A DNA stretch of 64,000 nt from Dysosmobacter welbionis. GTDB lineage: Bacteria; Bacillota; Clostridia; Oscillospirales; Oscillospiraceae. Shown piece after piece: positions 1 to 9,113 of this stretch. Positions within the stretch are counted from its first letter, which is position 1; each line of letters begins with the position of its first letter. The notes under the pieces were generated by a model. The model was not told where the DNA came from and did not search any database. It saw only the letters and a list, made by a program, of their open reading frames with translations. The position numbers were made by a program, and so were the translations under genes. The stretch lies in NCBI RefSeq assembly GCF_005121165.3, contig NZ_CP034413.3, forward strand, positions 3,248,001 through 3,312,000, written 5' to 3'.

Positions 1-1014
1 GAAGAGCCGCAGCAGCACGCACATCACCAGACCCAGGCCCACCGTCAGTCCCATGCAGATCCAAAAGACCTGGACCGCCTGCCGAGGCCGTTTGGCCCCC
101 AGGCTCTGGCTGGTGAAGGTGATAGTAGCCTGATAGAAGGTGTTCTGGGCGGTGTGGATAAAGTTCTCCAGCCCGGAGGCGGCGGAGTTCCCTGCGATGA
201 CGGCGGAGCCGAAAGAGTTTACGGCAGACTGGATCATCACGTTGGCGATGGAGAAGATGATGCCCTGGATGCCGGCGGAGAGGCCGATCTTCAACATGAG
301 CGCGGCTTTGTCGGGGTAGAGGCGGATCTTCCGCAGGTCCAGACGGCATATGGAATTGATCGTGCACAGCCGGATGATCACCAGAACGGCGGAGAGCAGC
401 TGAGAGACGGAGGTGGCGATAGCCACACCTGCCACACCCAGATGAAAGACAATAACGAATAGCAGGTTCAGTCCCACGTTCATCGCACCGGAAACGATCA
501 TGAAGATTAGGGGATACAATGTGTCCCCCACTGCCCGCAGGATGGCACTGCCGAAGTTATAGGCTACCAGGGCGGGGATGCCAAGAAAGTAGATCTTCAA
601 ATAAAGAGAGGAGAGCGGCAGCACATCCATTGGAGCCCCGGCCAGCTCCAGCAGCGGTGTGGAGAAAAGAATCCCCACGACACCGGCCATCAGCCCCAGG
701 ATCACGCTGAGGACGGCGGAGCAGTGGACCGTCTGGGAGATGGCCTCCTGATCCCCGGCACCGTAGTACCGGGCGGTGAGATAGTTGGTGCCGATGGATA
801 CGCCGTTGAACAGCGTCACCAGCAAAAAGATAATAGAGGTAGTGGCCCCTACTGCTGCCAGAGAAGTGCTGCCGGCATAGCGGCCTACCACTACGGAATC
901 CGCCGTGTTATAGGCCAGCTGCAAGAGGCCGGTGAGCATCAGGGGGATTGAAAAGCGTAAGATGGGGCGGAAAAGCGGTGACTGATCCGGCTGACTGTAT
1001 GTGATTTGTTTCAA
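1..1014 (-). CDS. MATE family multidrug/metabolite efflux transporter, C-terminal end beyond window edge
   Basis: The minus strand reads open from a TTG codon at 1014 to the window edge, 338 codons of a family that usually has about 450. The TTG follows GGGAGGAAACAT, with GGAGG seven bases upstream, and no ATG fits as well. The protein begins LKQITYSQPDQSPLFRPILR and continues with alternating hydrophobic segments containing the MATE-like stretch QLAYNTADSVVVGRYAGS and later GSAILRAVGDTLYP. MATE proteins export drugs or metabolites across the cytoplasmic membrane using a Na+ or H+ gradient; the substrate cannot be read from sequence. It is divergent from the LacI-type regulator at 1396, so the shared 380-base gap may regulate both. 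Confidence 0.8.
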   Translation of the reverse strand, partial: MKQITYSQPDQSPLFRPILRFSIPLMLTGLLQLAYNTADSVVVGRYAGSTSLAAVGATTSIIFLLVTLFNGVSIGTNYLTARYYGAGDQEAISQTVHCSAVLSVILGLMAGVVGILFSTPLLELAGAPMDVLPLSSLYLKIYFLGIPALVAYNFGSAILRAVGDTLYPLIFMIVSGAMNVGLNLLFVIVFHLGVAGVAIATSVSQLLSAVLVIIRLCTINSICRLDLRKIRLYPDKAALMLKIGLSAGIQGIIFSIANVMIQSAVNSFGSAVIAGNSAASGLENFIHTAQNTFYQATITFTSQSLGAKRPRQAVQVFWICMGLTVGLGLVMCVLLRLF

Positions 1015-1216
1015 AATGTTTCCTCCCTTTGGGAGAAGTCCCCTCAGAATTGATTTATCATCTGCAAGTATTGCAGAAAGAAAAATAAATGTCAAGAGAG
1101 AGGCTGATCTTGAAAAAAAGCACGGAAAACTGCACAGATAAAATTTGCGTAAAATTTTCGATAACAGTGGACTGCTTTTTTGAGGAAATCGGTTGAACAT
1201 GGAATAAACCAAAAAT

Positions 1217-1240
1217 GTTTCAGAAATATATTTCGGAAAC
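1217..1240. promoter_or_regulatory. 24-bp near-perfect palindrome, candidate operator in a divergent intergenic region
   Basis: GTTTC-A-GAAATATATTTC-G-GAAAC is symmetric except for one base pair and contains the perfect 12-mer GAAATATATTTC at 1223-1234. It lies in the AT-rich 380-base gap between the minus-strand MATE gene and the plus-strand LacI-type gene, about 155 bases before the regulator start. Position and symmetry suit a dimeric repressor site, but it lacks the central CG typical of many LacI-family operators. Nothing else in the gap looks like a gene. Confidence 0.4.
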
Positions 1241-1395
1241 GGAGATAAAAAACTGGGAGATTCGTAATATTGACAGGCTTTTGAGGAAAAGTTATAATCT
1301 TTTTACAGGAAAAAAACAGATAAAAAACAAAACCAATCACAGGATAGTACTAGCAAAAAAATTTGTTTCAGAAATAAAATGTGAGGAAGGGCTCT

Positions 1396-2394
1396 ATGAA
1401 GATCACCGTCCGGAAAATCGCGGAGGAAGCCGGTGTGTCACCGGCCTCCGTCTCTCGCTATATTAACGGATCTGAGGACGTCAGCTCTGAGATTGCCAGC
1501 AAGGTGGAGAGCGCCCTGTTCTCCTTGGGCGGAAGTCCGGTGGTCCGGCGGCCCCGCAAGCAGATCATCCTGATCCTGCTAACCCATCTGCGGTTTGACT
1601 TCTACGGGCGCACCTTGGCGGAGCTGCTGGAGCAGGAGCCGCAGAGCGAATACACCTTCATGCTGCTGCGCTATAACCCCCAGTCGCCGGAGACAGTGCG
1701 GAACTTCGTGAGCCGGATGCATCCCGTTGGCGTGATCTACTTTGAGGAGGAGATCGACAGCGGCATCCTGCAGTATCTCCAAAGCTGCGGCCTGCGGACG
1801 GTGATGTGCGGCGGCGTGGCCCTGGACCACCAGTCCGACCGAGTCCATGTAAATGACATCGCCGCCGCCTATGAGGGTACCAATTACCTGCTGGATCTGG
1901 GCCACCGGGAGATTCTCTTCCTCTCGGACGACGAGCAGAAGATCGGCGCTGGGTTCCAGCGGATCACCGGCAGCCGCAAGGCGATGGAGGAGCGGGGACT
2001 GGAATTCCCGGAGTCCCTGGTACTCCGGGGCGGCGTCACCTTCGAGGCCGGCTACCAAGCCATGGCCACAGCCCTGCGGGAGAAAAAGCAATTCACCGCG
2101 GCATTCGCCTTCAGCGATGAGCTGGCGGTGGGCGTCATGGCGGCCCTGTACGACGCGGGGCTGCGGGTGCCTGAGGATATATCGGTCCTGGGCTATGACG
2201 ACCTGACCATCGCAACCCGGATCCGTCCGGCGCTGACCACCATCCATCAACCCATCGATGTGTTCATCGAGAAATCTCTAGAGTTGTTCCGCCAGCCGCC
2301 GAAGTCGATCCACTCGGAGATTCTGCTGCCTCACTCCATTGTGGAGCGGCAGAGCTGCCGCCGGCTCAGCGATCCGGTGCCAAAATCTGTTTGA
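1396..2394 (+). CDS. LacI family transcriptional regulator
   Basis: A 332-residue protein starting MKITVRKIAEEAGVSPASVS, the classic LacI helix-turn-helix at residues 1-24 followed by the hinge region (SSEIASKVESAL). The rest is a periplasmic-binding-protein-like effector domain, with VHVNDIAAAYEGTNYLLDLGH and a C-terminal DISVLGYDDLTIATRIRPAL segment typical of the family. The ATG at 1396 is preferred over an in-frame GTG at 1381 because GAGGAAGG sits five bases before it. The sugar ABC transporter and catabolic genes begin 51 bases downstream with no visible terminator, so the regulator is probably co-transcribed with and controls the operon at 2446-9093. The inducer is probably a sugar but is unknown. 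Confidence 0.9.
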   Translation: MKITVRKIAEEAGVSPASVSRYINGSEDVSSEIASKVESALFSLGGSPVVRRPRKQIILILLTHLRFDFYGRTLAELLEQEPQSEYTFMLLRYNPQSPETVRNFVSRMHPVGVIYFEEEIDSGILQYLQSCGLRTVMCGGVALDHQSDRVHVNDIAAAYEGTNYLLDLGHREILFLSDDEQKIGAGFQRITGSRKAMEERGLEFPESLVLRGGVTFEAGYQAMATALREKKQFTAAFAFSDELAVGVMAALYDAGLRVPEDISVLGYDDLTIATRIRPALTTIHQPIDVFIEKSLELFRQPPKSIHSEILLPHSIVERQSCRRLSDPVPKSV

Positions 2395-2445
2395 TCCCTC
2401 GGAATGGGGTGTTTAAGGAAACGAATCAACAAAAGGAGAATCGGT

Positions 2446-3729
2446 ATGAAAAAGAAGATTACAGCATTGCTCCTGGCACTGACGCTGCTCCTTTCCGCAA
2501 CAGCTCTCACCGGTTGCGGCGGCAGCGGCGAAAGCTCCGACGGTCCCGTCAGCCTGACCCTGTCCCTGTGGGATGAGGCCCAGCTGCCGGTGATCCAGGA
2601 AAATGTGGACGCTTTTAACGCTGCTCACGAGGGAGAGATCAAAGTCAACATCGAGCAGATCCCCTGGGACACCTACTGGACCAAGCTGGATGCCTCTCTG
2701 GAGACCAATGAGGCCCCGGATGTGTTCTGGATGAACACCTACGTCCAGAAATATGTGGACGCCGGGGTTCTGGAGCCTCTGGACAGCTACATTGAGGGCG
2801 AGAGCTTTGATATGAGCGTCTATGCCGAAGGGCGTGTGAACGCCTACAATGTGAACGGCCAGCAGTACGCCCTGCCCAAGGGGCTGGATGCTGTGGCGGT
2901 GGCCCTGAACACCGAGCTGTTTGACCGCTACGGTGTGGAGCTGCCCCAGGAGGGCTGGACCTGGGATGACATGCGGGACATCGCCACCCAGCTGCGGGAC
3001 GCCATCGCGGCCGCCGGAGGCAGCGAGTACCCCATCGTCATGGAGCTGGACGCCCAGCCGTCCTGGATGAACTTCCTGTATCAGAACGGCGGCAACTACC
3101 TCAGCGATGACGGCAAGACATGCGGCATCGCCCTGCCGGAGTCCAAGGACGCCATCCAACAGGTAGTGGACCTGATGAACGATGAGCAGATGGCTCCCTA
3201 CTCCGTGCTGACGGAGACCAAGGGCACCGACCTCTTCATCTCCGGCCAGGCGGCCATCGTCTTCATCGGCTCCTGGAAGTCCGGCGTGCTGGAGGACAGC
3301 TCTCTGGCGGCAGACGGCAATGTCCAGCTGATCCAGATGCCCTCCATGGCTGTGGACAACAAGACCAACATGGGCGGTCTGGGCTATGTTATGTCTGCCA
3401 ACTGCGAGAACAAGGAAGCCGCCTGGGAGTTGATGAAGTACATCACCGGCGAAGAGGCCATGAGCCACGAGGCGGAAGAGGGCATCGACATCCCGGCGTA
3501 CCTGTCCGCACAGGAGGGGTATGTGGCCAACTTTAAAAATATCAACGCGCAGGTATTTATGGACGCATCCGCCAACGGCTTTGCCTATCCCTCCAACGGC
3601 AATTTTGACTGGACCACCATCGTGGATGACGCCATGCAGGAGGCATTCGGTCAGGTGAAGACTGTGGACGAGGCTATGGATGAGGGGGTTGCGGAGGCAC
3701 AGGCCATTCTGGACGAGGTCTTTGGCTGA
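2446..3729 (+). CDS. Carbohydrate ABC transporter substrate-binding lipoprotein
   Basis: 427 residues starting MKKKITALLLALTLLLSATA with lipobox LTGC (Cys at about residue 24), so exported and lipid-anchored. The mature part (LTLSLWDEAQLPVIQENVDAF, later PDVFWMNTYVQKYVDAG) is a family 1 extracellular sugar-binding protein. ATG 2446 has AAGGAGAA five bases upstream. The following two genes are MalF/MalG-type permeases, so this protein delivers an oligosaccharide or glycoside to them. No ATPase gene is present; such systems commonly share an MsiK-like ATPase encoded elsewhere. A strong hairpin pair separates it from the permeases and may keep its transcript in excess. Confidence 0.92.
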   Translation: MKKKITALLLALTLLLSATALTGCGGSGESSDGPVSLTLSLWDEAQLPVIQENVDAFNAAHEGEIKVNIEQIPWDTYWTKLDASLETNEAPDVFWMNTYVQKYVDAGVLEPLDSYIEGESFDMSVYAEGRVNAYNVNGQQYALPKGLDAVAVALNTELFDRYGVELPQEGWTWDDMRDIATQLRDAIAAAGGSEYPIVMELDAQPSWMNFLYQNGGNYLSDDGKTCGIALPESKDAIQQVVDLMNDEQMAPYSVLTETKGTDLFISGQAAIVFIGSWKSGVLEDSSLAADGNVQLIQMPSMAVDNKTNMGGLGYVMSANCENKEAAWELMKYITGEEAMSHEAEEGIDIPAYLSAQEGYVANFKNINAQVFMDASANGFAYPSNGNFDWTTIVDDAMQEAFGQVKTVDEAMDEGVAEAQAILDEVFG

Positions 3730-3777
3730 GCCCGGCAGAGACAGAGACGACCCGGCGAAAACGTGACCTTCCGTCTT

Positions 3778-3863
3778 GCGGCGGCCCCCTCCGGGGCCGC
3801 CGCGGACAGGGGGAGTCCGTGGGCCCAAAAGCGCGCTCCGATTCAGAACGCGGTTTTGCGCCC
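3778..3863 (+). other. Two consecutive hairpins between binding-protein and permease genes
   Basis: The first hairpin has 11-bp perfect arms, GCGGCGGCCCC at 3778-3788 and its complement at 3793-3803, with a CTCC loop. The second has 15-bp arms at 3821-3835 and 3849-3863 with two mismatches. Neither is followed by a long T-run, so they look less like full terminators than like RNA-stabilising or partially terminating structures, as known between malE and malF-type genes. They fill most of the 177-base gap between 3729 and 3907. Confidence 0.6.
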
Positions 3864-3906
3864 AGGGCCTCCCGAGAGACGATACGGGGAAACAGGAGGA
3901 ACGCCC

Positions 3907-4816
3907 ATGAAAAATCAGGCACGGCATTTCGGCAGGCTCAGACGCGCGGAGATGTGCACTGCGTACATCTTCATCCTGCCCATGTTTGCGGGACTGCTGC
4001 TGTTCAGTATCATTCCCTTCATTCAGAATATCCTCTACAGCTTTCGGAAGATGGGGACCTTCGGGGAGGGACCTTCATCGGCCTGAAGAACTATCAGGAC
4101 CTGCTGAAGGACGACACCTTCTGGCTGGCGCTGCAGAACACGGTGTTCTATGCCGTGGTGGGCGTGCCGCTGGTCATCATCTTCTCCATCTTTCTGGCCC
4201 ATCAGATCAACAAGAAGATCCGGGGCCGCACGATCTACCGGACTCTGCTGTTTATCCCGGCAATTACCATCCCGGCAGCGATCGGTATCTTGTGGCGGTG
4301 GATTCTCAACTATCAGTACGGCATCTTCAACTGGATCTTGGAGAAGCTGGGCTTTTCCCGGATCTCTTGGCTGGGTGATGTAAAATATGTTCGATGGGCA
4401 ATCATCCTGGTGGTGGTCTGGTCCATGGTCAGCTACTATGTTATCATCATGCTGGCAGCTATGCAGGGCATTGACAGCTCCTATTATGAGGCTGCCCGTC
4501 TGGACGGCGCCAGCAGCCGTCAGGTGTTTTTTAAGATCACTCTGCCCATGCTGACCCCCATGATCTTTTTCTCCGTCATCATGGTGACGATCGGCATTCT
4601 GCAGATCTTCGATTTCATCTACCTGATGGTGGACCGGCAGACGCTGTCGTACACCTACAGCATGAGTCTGGTGACGTACTTCTACGAGTGCGCCTTCAAT
4701 AAGAGCAGCATGCGGGGATACGGGCGGCCATCTCCGTGGTGCTGGCTGCCATCATCATGGTGATCACCATGATCCAGATGGTCGGCAAGAAGTACTGGGT
4801 CAGATCTGGCGAGTGA
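3907..4816 (+). pseudogene. Carbohydrate ABC transporter permease (MalF type), two single-base frameshifts
   Basis: The start MKNQARHFGRLRRAEMCTAY with nearby AGGAGG belongs to a sugar ABC permease, followed by a first membrane helix (IFILPMFAGLLLFSIIPFIQ). The frame breaks in the GGG at 4068-4070; adding one base restores EGTFIGLKNYQDLL and the following helices with the permease loop motif EAARLDGASSRQVF. A second break in GGGCGG at 4722-4727 is likewise restored by one base, giving GYGAAISVVLAAIIMVI and a normal end at 4814-4816. Corrected, the protein is about 303 residues, normal for the family. Neighbours and operon are intact, so both breaks may be consensus errors. Confidence 0.8.
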
Positions 4817-4833
4817 GCGGGGGAGGCAGCCAT

Positions 4834-5682
4834 ATGAAACAGAAAAGAGACCGCCTGAACGACGAGAGCAGGCTTTCGCGCTTCACCACTCATGTGGTGC
4901 TGATCTTTGCGTCGTTCCTGGCCTTTGGCCCCTTCGTCTGGATGTTTCTCACATCCATCAAGACGTACGAGGAGACCATTCAGATCCCCATGAAGTTCCT
5001 GCCGGAGATTCCCCAATGGGTGAATTTCAGCATCGTCTCCGATAAGCTGAATTTTCCCCAGCTGTATCTGAACACCATTCTGGTGACGATCATGATGATC
5101 GTGGGCCAGATCCTGATCGTCACGATCTGCGCCTATGCCTTTGACCGGCTGAATTTCCCGGGCAAGAACGTCCTCTTTATGGGGATGCTGGCACTGATGA
5201 TGGTGCCCGGTCAGATCTTCATCATCCCCCGCTTCAAGCTGATGGTGAATCTGGGCCTGACCAACACCCTGGTGGGCCTGGTGCTGCCGGGACTGTTCAA
5301 TATCTTCGGCGTGTTCCTGATGCGGCAGTTTTTCTCCACTTTGCCGCGGGAGCTGGACGAGGCGGCCCGCATCGACGGGTGCAGCTACTTCCGGACCTAC
5401 TGGAATGTGCTGCTGCCCCTGGTGAAGCCGGGGCTGACCACGCTGGCCATCCTGGGCATGCTGAACACCTGGAAGGACCTGATGTGGCCCCTGATCAACA
5501 ACTCCCAGGCGGACAAGATGACGCTGGCAGCGGGCCTTGCCATGCTGATCGGCGAACATACGACGTATTATGAGCAGGTCATGGCCGGCGGCGTCATCGC
5601 TGTGCTGCCTCTGATCGTACTGTTTGTGATTTTCCAGCGGCAGTTTGTACAGGGCATTGCCCACAGCGGCATCAAAGGCTGA
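4834..5682 (+). CDS. Carbohydrate ABC transporter permease (MalG type)
   Basis: 282 residues starting MKQKRDRLNDESRLSRFTTH; ATG 4834 is chosen over an upstream GTG because GGGGGAGG lies seven bases before it. About six membrane helices and the cytoplasmic ATPase-contact loop (LPRELDEAARIDGCSYFRTY) place it in the MalG/binding-protein-dependent permease family. It ends in the usual QRQFVQGIAHSGIKG tail. With the upstream permease it would form the membrane channel for the sugar bound by the lipoprotein at 2446. Confidence 0.92.
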   Translation: MKQKRDRLNDESRLSRFTTHVVLIFASFLAFGPFVWMFLTSIKTYEETIQIPMKFLPEIPQWVNFSIVSDKLNFPQLYLNTILVTIMMIVGQILIVTICAYAFDRLNFPGKNVLFMGMLALMMVPGQIFIIPRFKLMVNLGLTNTLVGLVLPGLFNIFGVFLMRQFFSTLPRELDEAARIDGCSYFRTYWNVLLPLVKPGLTTLAILGMLNTWKDLMWPLINNSQADKMTLAAGLAMLIGEHTTYYEQVMAGGVIAVLPLIVLFVIFQRQFVQGIAHSGIKG

Positions 5683-5716
5683 GACAAACTGCGAAAAAAG
5701 AAAGGGAAGTGAGCGT

Positions 5717-6772
5717 ATGTTTTACCGGTACCCGATCAATGATGTCCACATCCACCTGTTCGACCCCAAGGACATCGACGAGTGCATCGCCATGGTGGAT
5801 GAGTGCGGATATACCAACTGGACGTTCCTGGCCTGTACGGTCATCGACAGTCCCTTCGCTCTGGCCCAGAATCTGCTGTGCGCCCTGATGAAGCTGAAGG
5901 AGGGCGGCCGCTGCCAGGCGTTCGGTTCCTTCCACTACAATGGGGACGTGGTGCCGGACGCGGATGACCTGTTGCGGCAGATCCAGTGGTTCGACCAAGC
6001 GGGCTTCGACGGTATCAAGATGCTGGATGGCAAGCCCGGCGTGCGCCGTCGGCAAAATCTGCGGCTGGACGCCCCCAACTACGACAAAATGTTCGACTAC
6101 GCCCAGCGGACCCAATTCCCTATCCTGTATCACATCAACGACCCCATCGAGTTCTGGTATCGGGATCGGCTGCCCCAGTGGGCGGTGGAGAAGAACTTCT
6201 TCTACGGCGACGGAACTTTCCCCCACAAGTTCGAGATCGATGAGGAGACTTTCGGCTTCCTGCGCAAGCATCCGAATCTGAACCTGTGCATCCCGCACTT
6301 CTTCTTCATCTCCGACCAGCCGGGCCTGTGCTGCGAGATGCTGGACCGCTATCCCAACCTGTTCTTTGACATCACTCCGGGATGGGAGATGTTTGAGAAC
6401 TTTGCCAAGGACCGGGAGTACTGGCGCAGCTTCTTCTCGGAGTACTCCCACAAGATCCTCTTCGGCACGGACACCTTCTCCGACCACTGGAGGGAGACCG
6501 TCACCTGCCTGCGCCGGGTGATGGAGACTGACGAGCCCTTCGTTGCCTTTGAGGAGAACTGCGTGGGCCTGGACCTGCCGGAGAAGACCCTGCGGGACAT
6601 CTATTTCAACAACTACCACAAGTTCATCCGCCGGATGGACAAGAAGATCAACGTGGACATGGTGCTGGAATATGCCGACACCCTGTATGACCGCATCCCC
6701 GCGGGAGAGAACCGCCAGATGATCTCCGACACCATCGACTATCTGAAGGCGGAGATCGGCAAATTCCGGTAA
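5717..6772 (+). CDS. Amidohydrolase family protein (TIM-barrel, metal-dependent)
   Basis: 351 residues beginning MFYRYPINDVHIHLFDPKD. The HIH motif at about residues 10-12 is the first metal-binding strand of the amidohydrolase 2 group, and ILFGTDTFSDHW near residue 250 holds the conserved late aspartate. A central YHINDP and LCIPHF supply further candidate His ligands. Members include lactonases, decarboxylases and hydrolases; the reaction here is not deducible. It lies 34 bases after the permease and 21 bases before the GH4 gene in one operon, so it probably handles a product or substituent of the imported glycoside. Confidence 0.75.
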   Translation: MFYRYPINDVHIHLFDPKDIDECIAMVDECGYTNWTFLACTVIDSPFALAQNLLCALMKLKEGGRCQAFGSFHYNGDVVPDADDLLRQIQWFDQAGFDGIKMLDGKPGVRRRQNLRLDAPNYDKMFDYAQRTQFPILYHINDPIEFWYRDRLPQWAVEKNFFYGDGTFPHKFEIDEETFGFLRKHPNLNLCIPHFFFISDQPGLCCEMLDRYPNLFFDITPGWEMFENFAKDREYWRSFFSEYSHKILFGTDTFSDHWRETVTCLRRVMETDEPFVAFEENCVGLDLPEKTLRDIYFNNYHKFIRRMDKKINVDMVLEYADTLYDRIPAGENRQMISDTIDYLKAEIGKFR

Positions 6773-6793
6773 CGGCAGAAGAGAGGACTATTC

Positions 6794-8182
6794 GTGAAAC
6801 TGTGTGTGATCGGCGGGGCCGGTGCCCGCTCCGCGTTTTTGACCAAATCTCTCGTGAAGAGCACCCGGGACATCCGGGTGGACCACATTGTCCTGCTTGA
6901 CAACGACCAGCAGAAGCTGAAGACTTACGGGGAGATCTCCCGGGAGCTGTCCCGTCGGCTGGACCCGGACCTGACCTTTGAGGTCACCTCCGACGCCCGG
7001 GCCGCCCTGACGGGAGTGGACTACATCATCACCACCATCCGGGCCGGCGGGGACGCCGGGCGGCTGTTTGATGAGCAGACCTGCCTGGCCCACGGCGTAC
7101 TGGGACAGGAGACCACGGGTGCCGGAGGCTTCGCCATGGCCATCCGGTCCGTGCCCACCCTGGTGTACTACTGCACCCTGGCCCGGGAGGTGGCCAACCC
7201 CGGCCATCTGATTTTCAACTTTACCAATCCCAGCGGGATCATCACCCAAGCCCTGCGGTCCAAAGGGTTCGACAACGTGTACGGAATCTGCGACGCCCCC
7301 AGCGGCTTCATCAAGCAGCTGGAGGAGATTCTGGAGATCCCCTACGGCACGCTGGATATCGAGTGCTACGGCCTGAACCACCTGTCCTGGTTCCGCAATG
7401 CCAAAGTCAACGGCCGGGACGTGCAGCGGGAGCTGCTGGACAATCCCCGGACCTATGAGCATTCGGAGATGCGGCTCTTTACCCGGGAGATGGCCCGGAT
7501 CAGCGGAGACTGCATGCTCAACGAGTATCTGTACTTCTACTACCGGCGGGTGAAGTCTCTGTCCATGATCCAGAAGGCGGATCATCCCCGGGGAGAGATG
7601 ATCTACCTCATCAACCGCGAGCTGGAGGAACAGCTGGCCCGACTGGAGCTGCCCCGGGATTTCGAGCAGGCGTTCAGCCTGTATATGACCGCCTACGGCA
7701 AGCGGGAAAACGCCTATTTCTCTGTGGAGAGCGGAGCCTGCCGGGAAAAGGTGTGGAATCCGCCCACGGTGGAGGAGTTCCTCACCGCCCCGGATGAGGG
7801 CGGCTACGCAGCGGTGGCCTTGCGGTTCATCCGGGCCATCACCGATGGGGAGAACTGCCGGATGGTGCTGTCCGTTCCAAACAACGGGGCCATCGACGGT
7901 CTGCGGGACGACGATGTGGTGGAGATCACCTGCGATATCCGCTCCGACGGCGCCCATCCCGTCCGCATTGGTGCCATCGACGAGTTTCAGCTTCAGCAGA
8001 TCAAGCGGCTGAAGTACTTTGAGCGGTGCACCATCCAGGCCATCTTGGAAGATGACCGGGATGCGGCCGTCAAAGGCCTGGCCCTGCATCCGCTGGTGAA
8101 CGACTTCGAGCTGGCGGAGACGTTGACGGATATCTTCTTTGACAAATACGCGGAATTTATCCACATGAACGAGACGCCTTAA
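6794..8182 (+). CDS. Glycoside hydrolase family 4 (NAD- and metal-dependent glycosidase)
   Basis: 462 residues starting at GTG 6794 with GAGAGGA upstream. The N-terminal CVIGGAGARSAF is the GH4 dinucleotide-binding loop, and FNFTNPSG, ICDAPSG and YGLNHLSWF carry the conserved Asn, Cys and His residues that bind Mn2+ and substrate in this family. GH4 enzymes cleave alpha or beta glycosides by an oxidation-elimination mechanism and often act on 6-phosphosugars. Here import is by an ABC transporter, not a PTS, so a non-phosphorylated substrate is more likely (inference). The exact sugar is unknown. Confidence 0.88.
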   Translation: MKLCVIGGAGARSAFLTKSLVKSTRDIRVDHIVLLDNDQQKLKTYGEISRELSRRLDPDLTFEVTSDARAALTGVDYIITTIRAGGDAGRLFDEQTCLAHGVLGQETTGAGGFAMAIRSVPTLVYYCTLAREVANPGHLIFNFTNPSGIITQALRSKGFDNVYGICDAPSGFIKQLEEILEIPYGTLDIECYGLNHLSWFRNAKVNGRDVQRELLDNPRTYEHSEMRLFTREMARISGDCMLNEYLYFYYRRVKSLSMIQKADHPRGEMIYLINRELEEQLARLELPRDFEQAFSLYMTAYGKRENAYFSVESGACREKVWNPPTVEEFLTAPDEGGYAAVALRFIRAITDGENCRMVLSVPNNGAIDGLRDDDVVEITCDIRSDGAHPVRIGAIDEFQLQQIKRLKYFERCTIQAILEDDRDAAVKGLALHPLVNDFELAETLTDIFFDKYAEFIHMNETP

Positions 8183-8202
8183 AGACGGATCGGAGAGAGT
8201 GT

Positions 8203-9093
8203 ATGTACGATTTCAAGACCTTTGCACAAATGAATCTGGACTTGATCTTCCAAGGCTTTGACCGGATGCCCCAGCCCGGGGAGGAGGCCTTTGCAAAGCG
8301 ATTCACCATGCAGTTGGGGGGAGGCCCCATCGTCTGCCCCATCGTGCTGGAGCAACTGGGCTTCCGGGTCCGGCTGGGGACGTTTCTGGGGCAGGACGAT
8401 GTGAGCAACCTGTGCCGCCGCCTGCTGGACCAGCGGGGCTTCTCCAGCTACGACGAGTTCGCCCAGGACAACCCGGACCCGGTGGTAGTGACCAGCGTGT
8501 TCTCTTGGGAACACGACCGGGGATTTCTGGCCCACAATGAGGGCGTCTATGAGAGCATTTTGGATCCGGAGACCGTCTATGGCTTCCTGCGGGACGCCAA
8601 GGTGGTGTTTGCCCCGGTGGGGCAGCCGGAGGTGACCCGCCGCCTTCATGAGGAGGGAGTGAAGGTAGTCTACGACAGCGGCTGGAGCGATGACCTGTCC
8701 ATTGACGGCATCAAGGCGTTCCTGCCCTATATCGATGTCTACACACCCAATGACAAGGAGGCACGGAAGCTGGCCGGCACAGATGACCTGGAGGAAGCTG
8801 TCCGCTTTCTGGCGGGCTACACGCCTCACCCGGTGGTGACGCTGGGCAAGGGTGGCTGCGCATACTGGCACGACGGTTCCATCCGCTATGTATCGGCCAT
8901 CGATGAATTCCGGGCGGTGGATACTACCGGCGCCGGAGACAACTTCCTCACCGGCATCATTTACGGCTTGCTGACGGAGGAGCCCCTGGACCGCTGTGTG
9001 CGGCTGGGGAACATCTTCGCGGGTAAGTCCACCACGGCGGTGGGCTGCTTTGGCGCGGCGGTGACGCCGGCACTAATCCGAAAATATCTGTGA
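8203..9093 (+). CDS. PfkB/ribokinase family carbohydrate kinase
   Basis: 296 residues. QLGGGPIVCPIVLEQLGFRV near residue 38 is the N-terminal glycine-rich sugar-binding region, and AVDTTGAGDNFLTGIIYGLL near residue 245 is the PfkB signature with the catalytic Asp in GAGD. The enzyme should phosphorylate a sugar released by the GH4 glycosidase encoded 20 bases upstream, giving the operon an import-hydrolyse-phosphorylate sequence. Substrate specificity cannot be assigned within the ribokinase family (fructose, ribose, 2-keto-3-deoxy-gluconate and others are all possible). Confidence 0.88.
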   Translation: MYDFKTFAQMNLDLIFQGFDRMPQPGEEAFAKRFTMQLGGGPIVCPIVLEQLGFRVRLGTFLGQDDVSNLCRRLLDQRGFSSYDEFAQDNPDPVVVTSVFSWEHDRGFLAHNEGVYESILDPETVYGFLRDAKVVFAPVGQPEVTRRLHEEGVKVVYDSGWSDDLSIDGIKAFLPYIDVYTPNDKEARKLAGTDDLEEAVRFLAGYTPHPVVTLGKGGCAYWHDGSIRYVSAIDEFRAVDTTGAGDNFLTGIIYGLLTEEPLDRCVRLGNIFAGKSTTAVGCFGAAVTPALIRKYL

Positions 9094-9113
9094 GGGCGGG
9101 GGAGGATACGGCT

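Noticed and set aside
2413-3927. 504-codon minus-strand frame opposite the sugar-binding protein gene
   Set aside because: Shadow of the lipoprotein gene; composition biased and no start signals.
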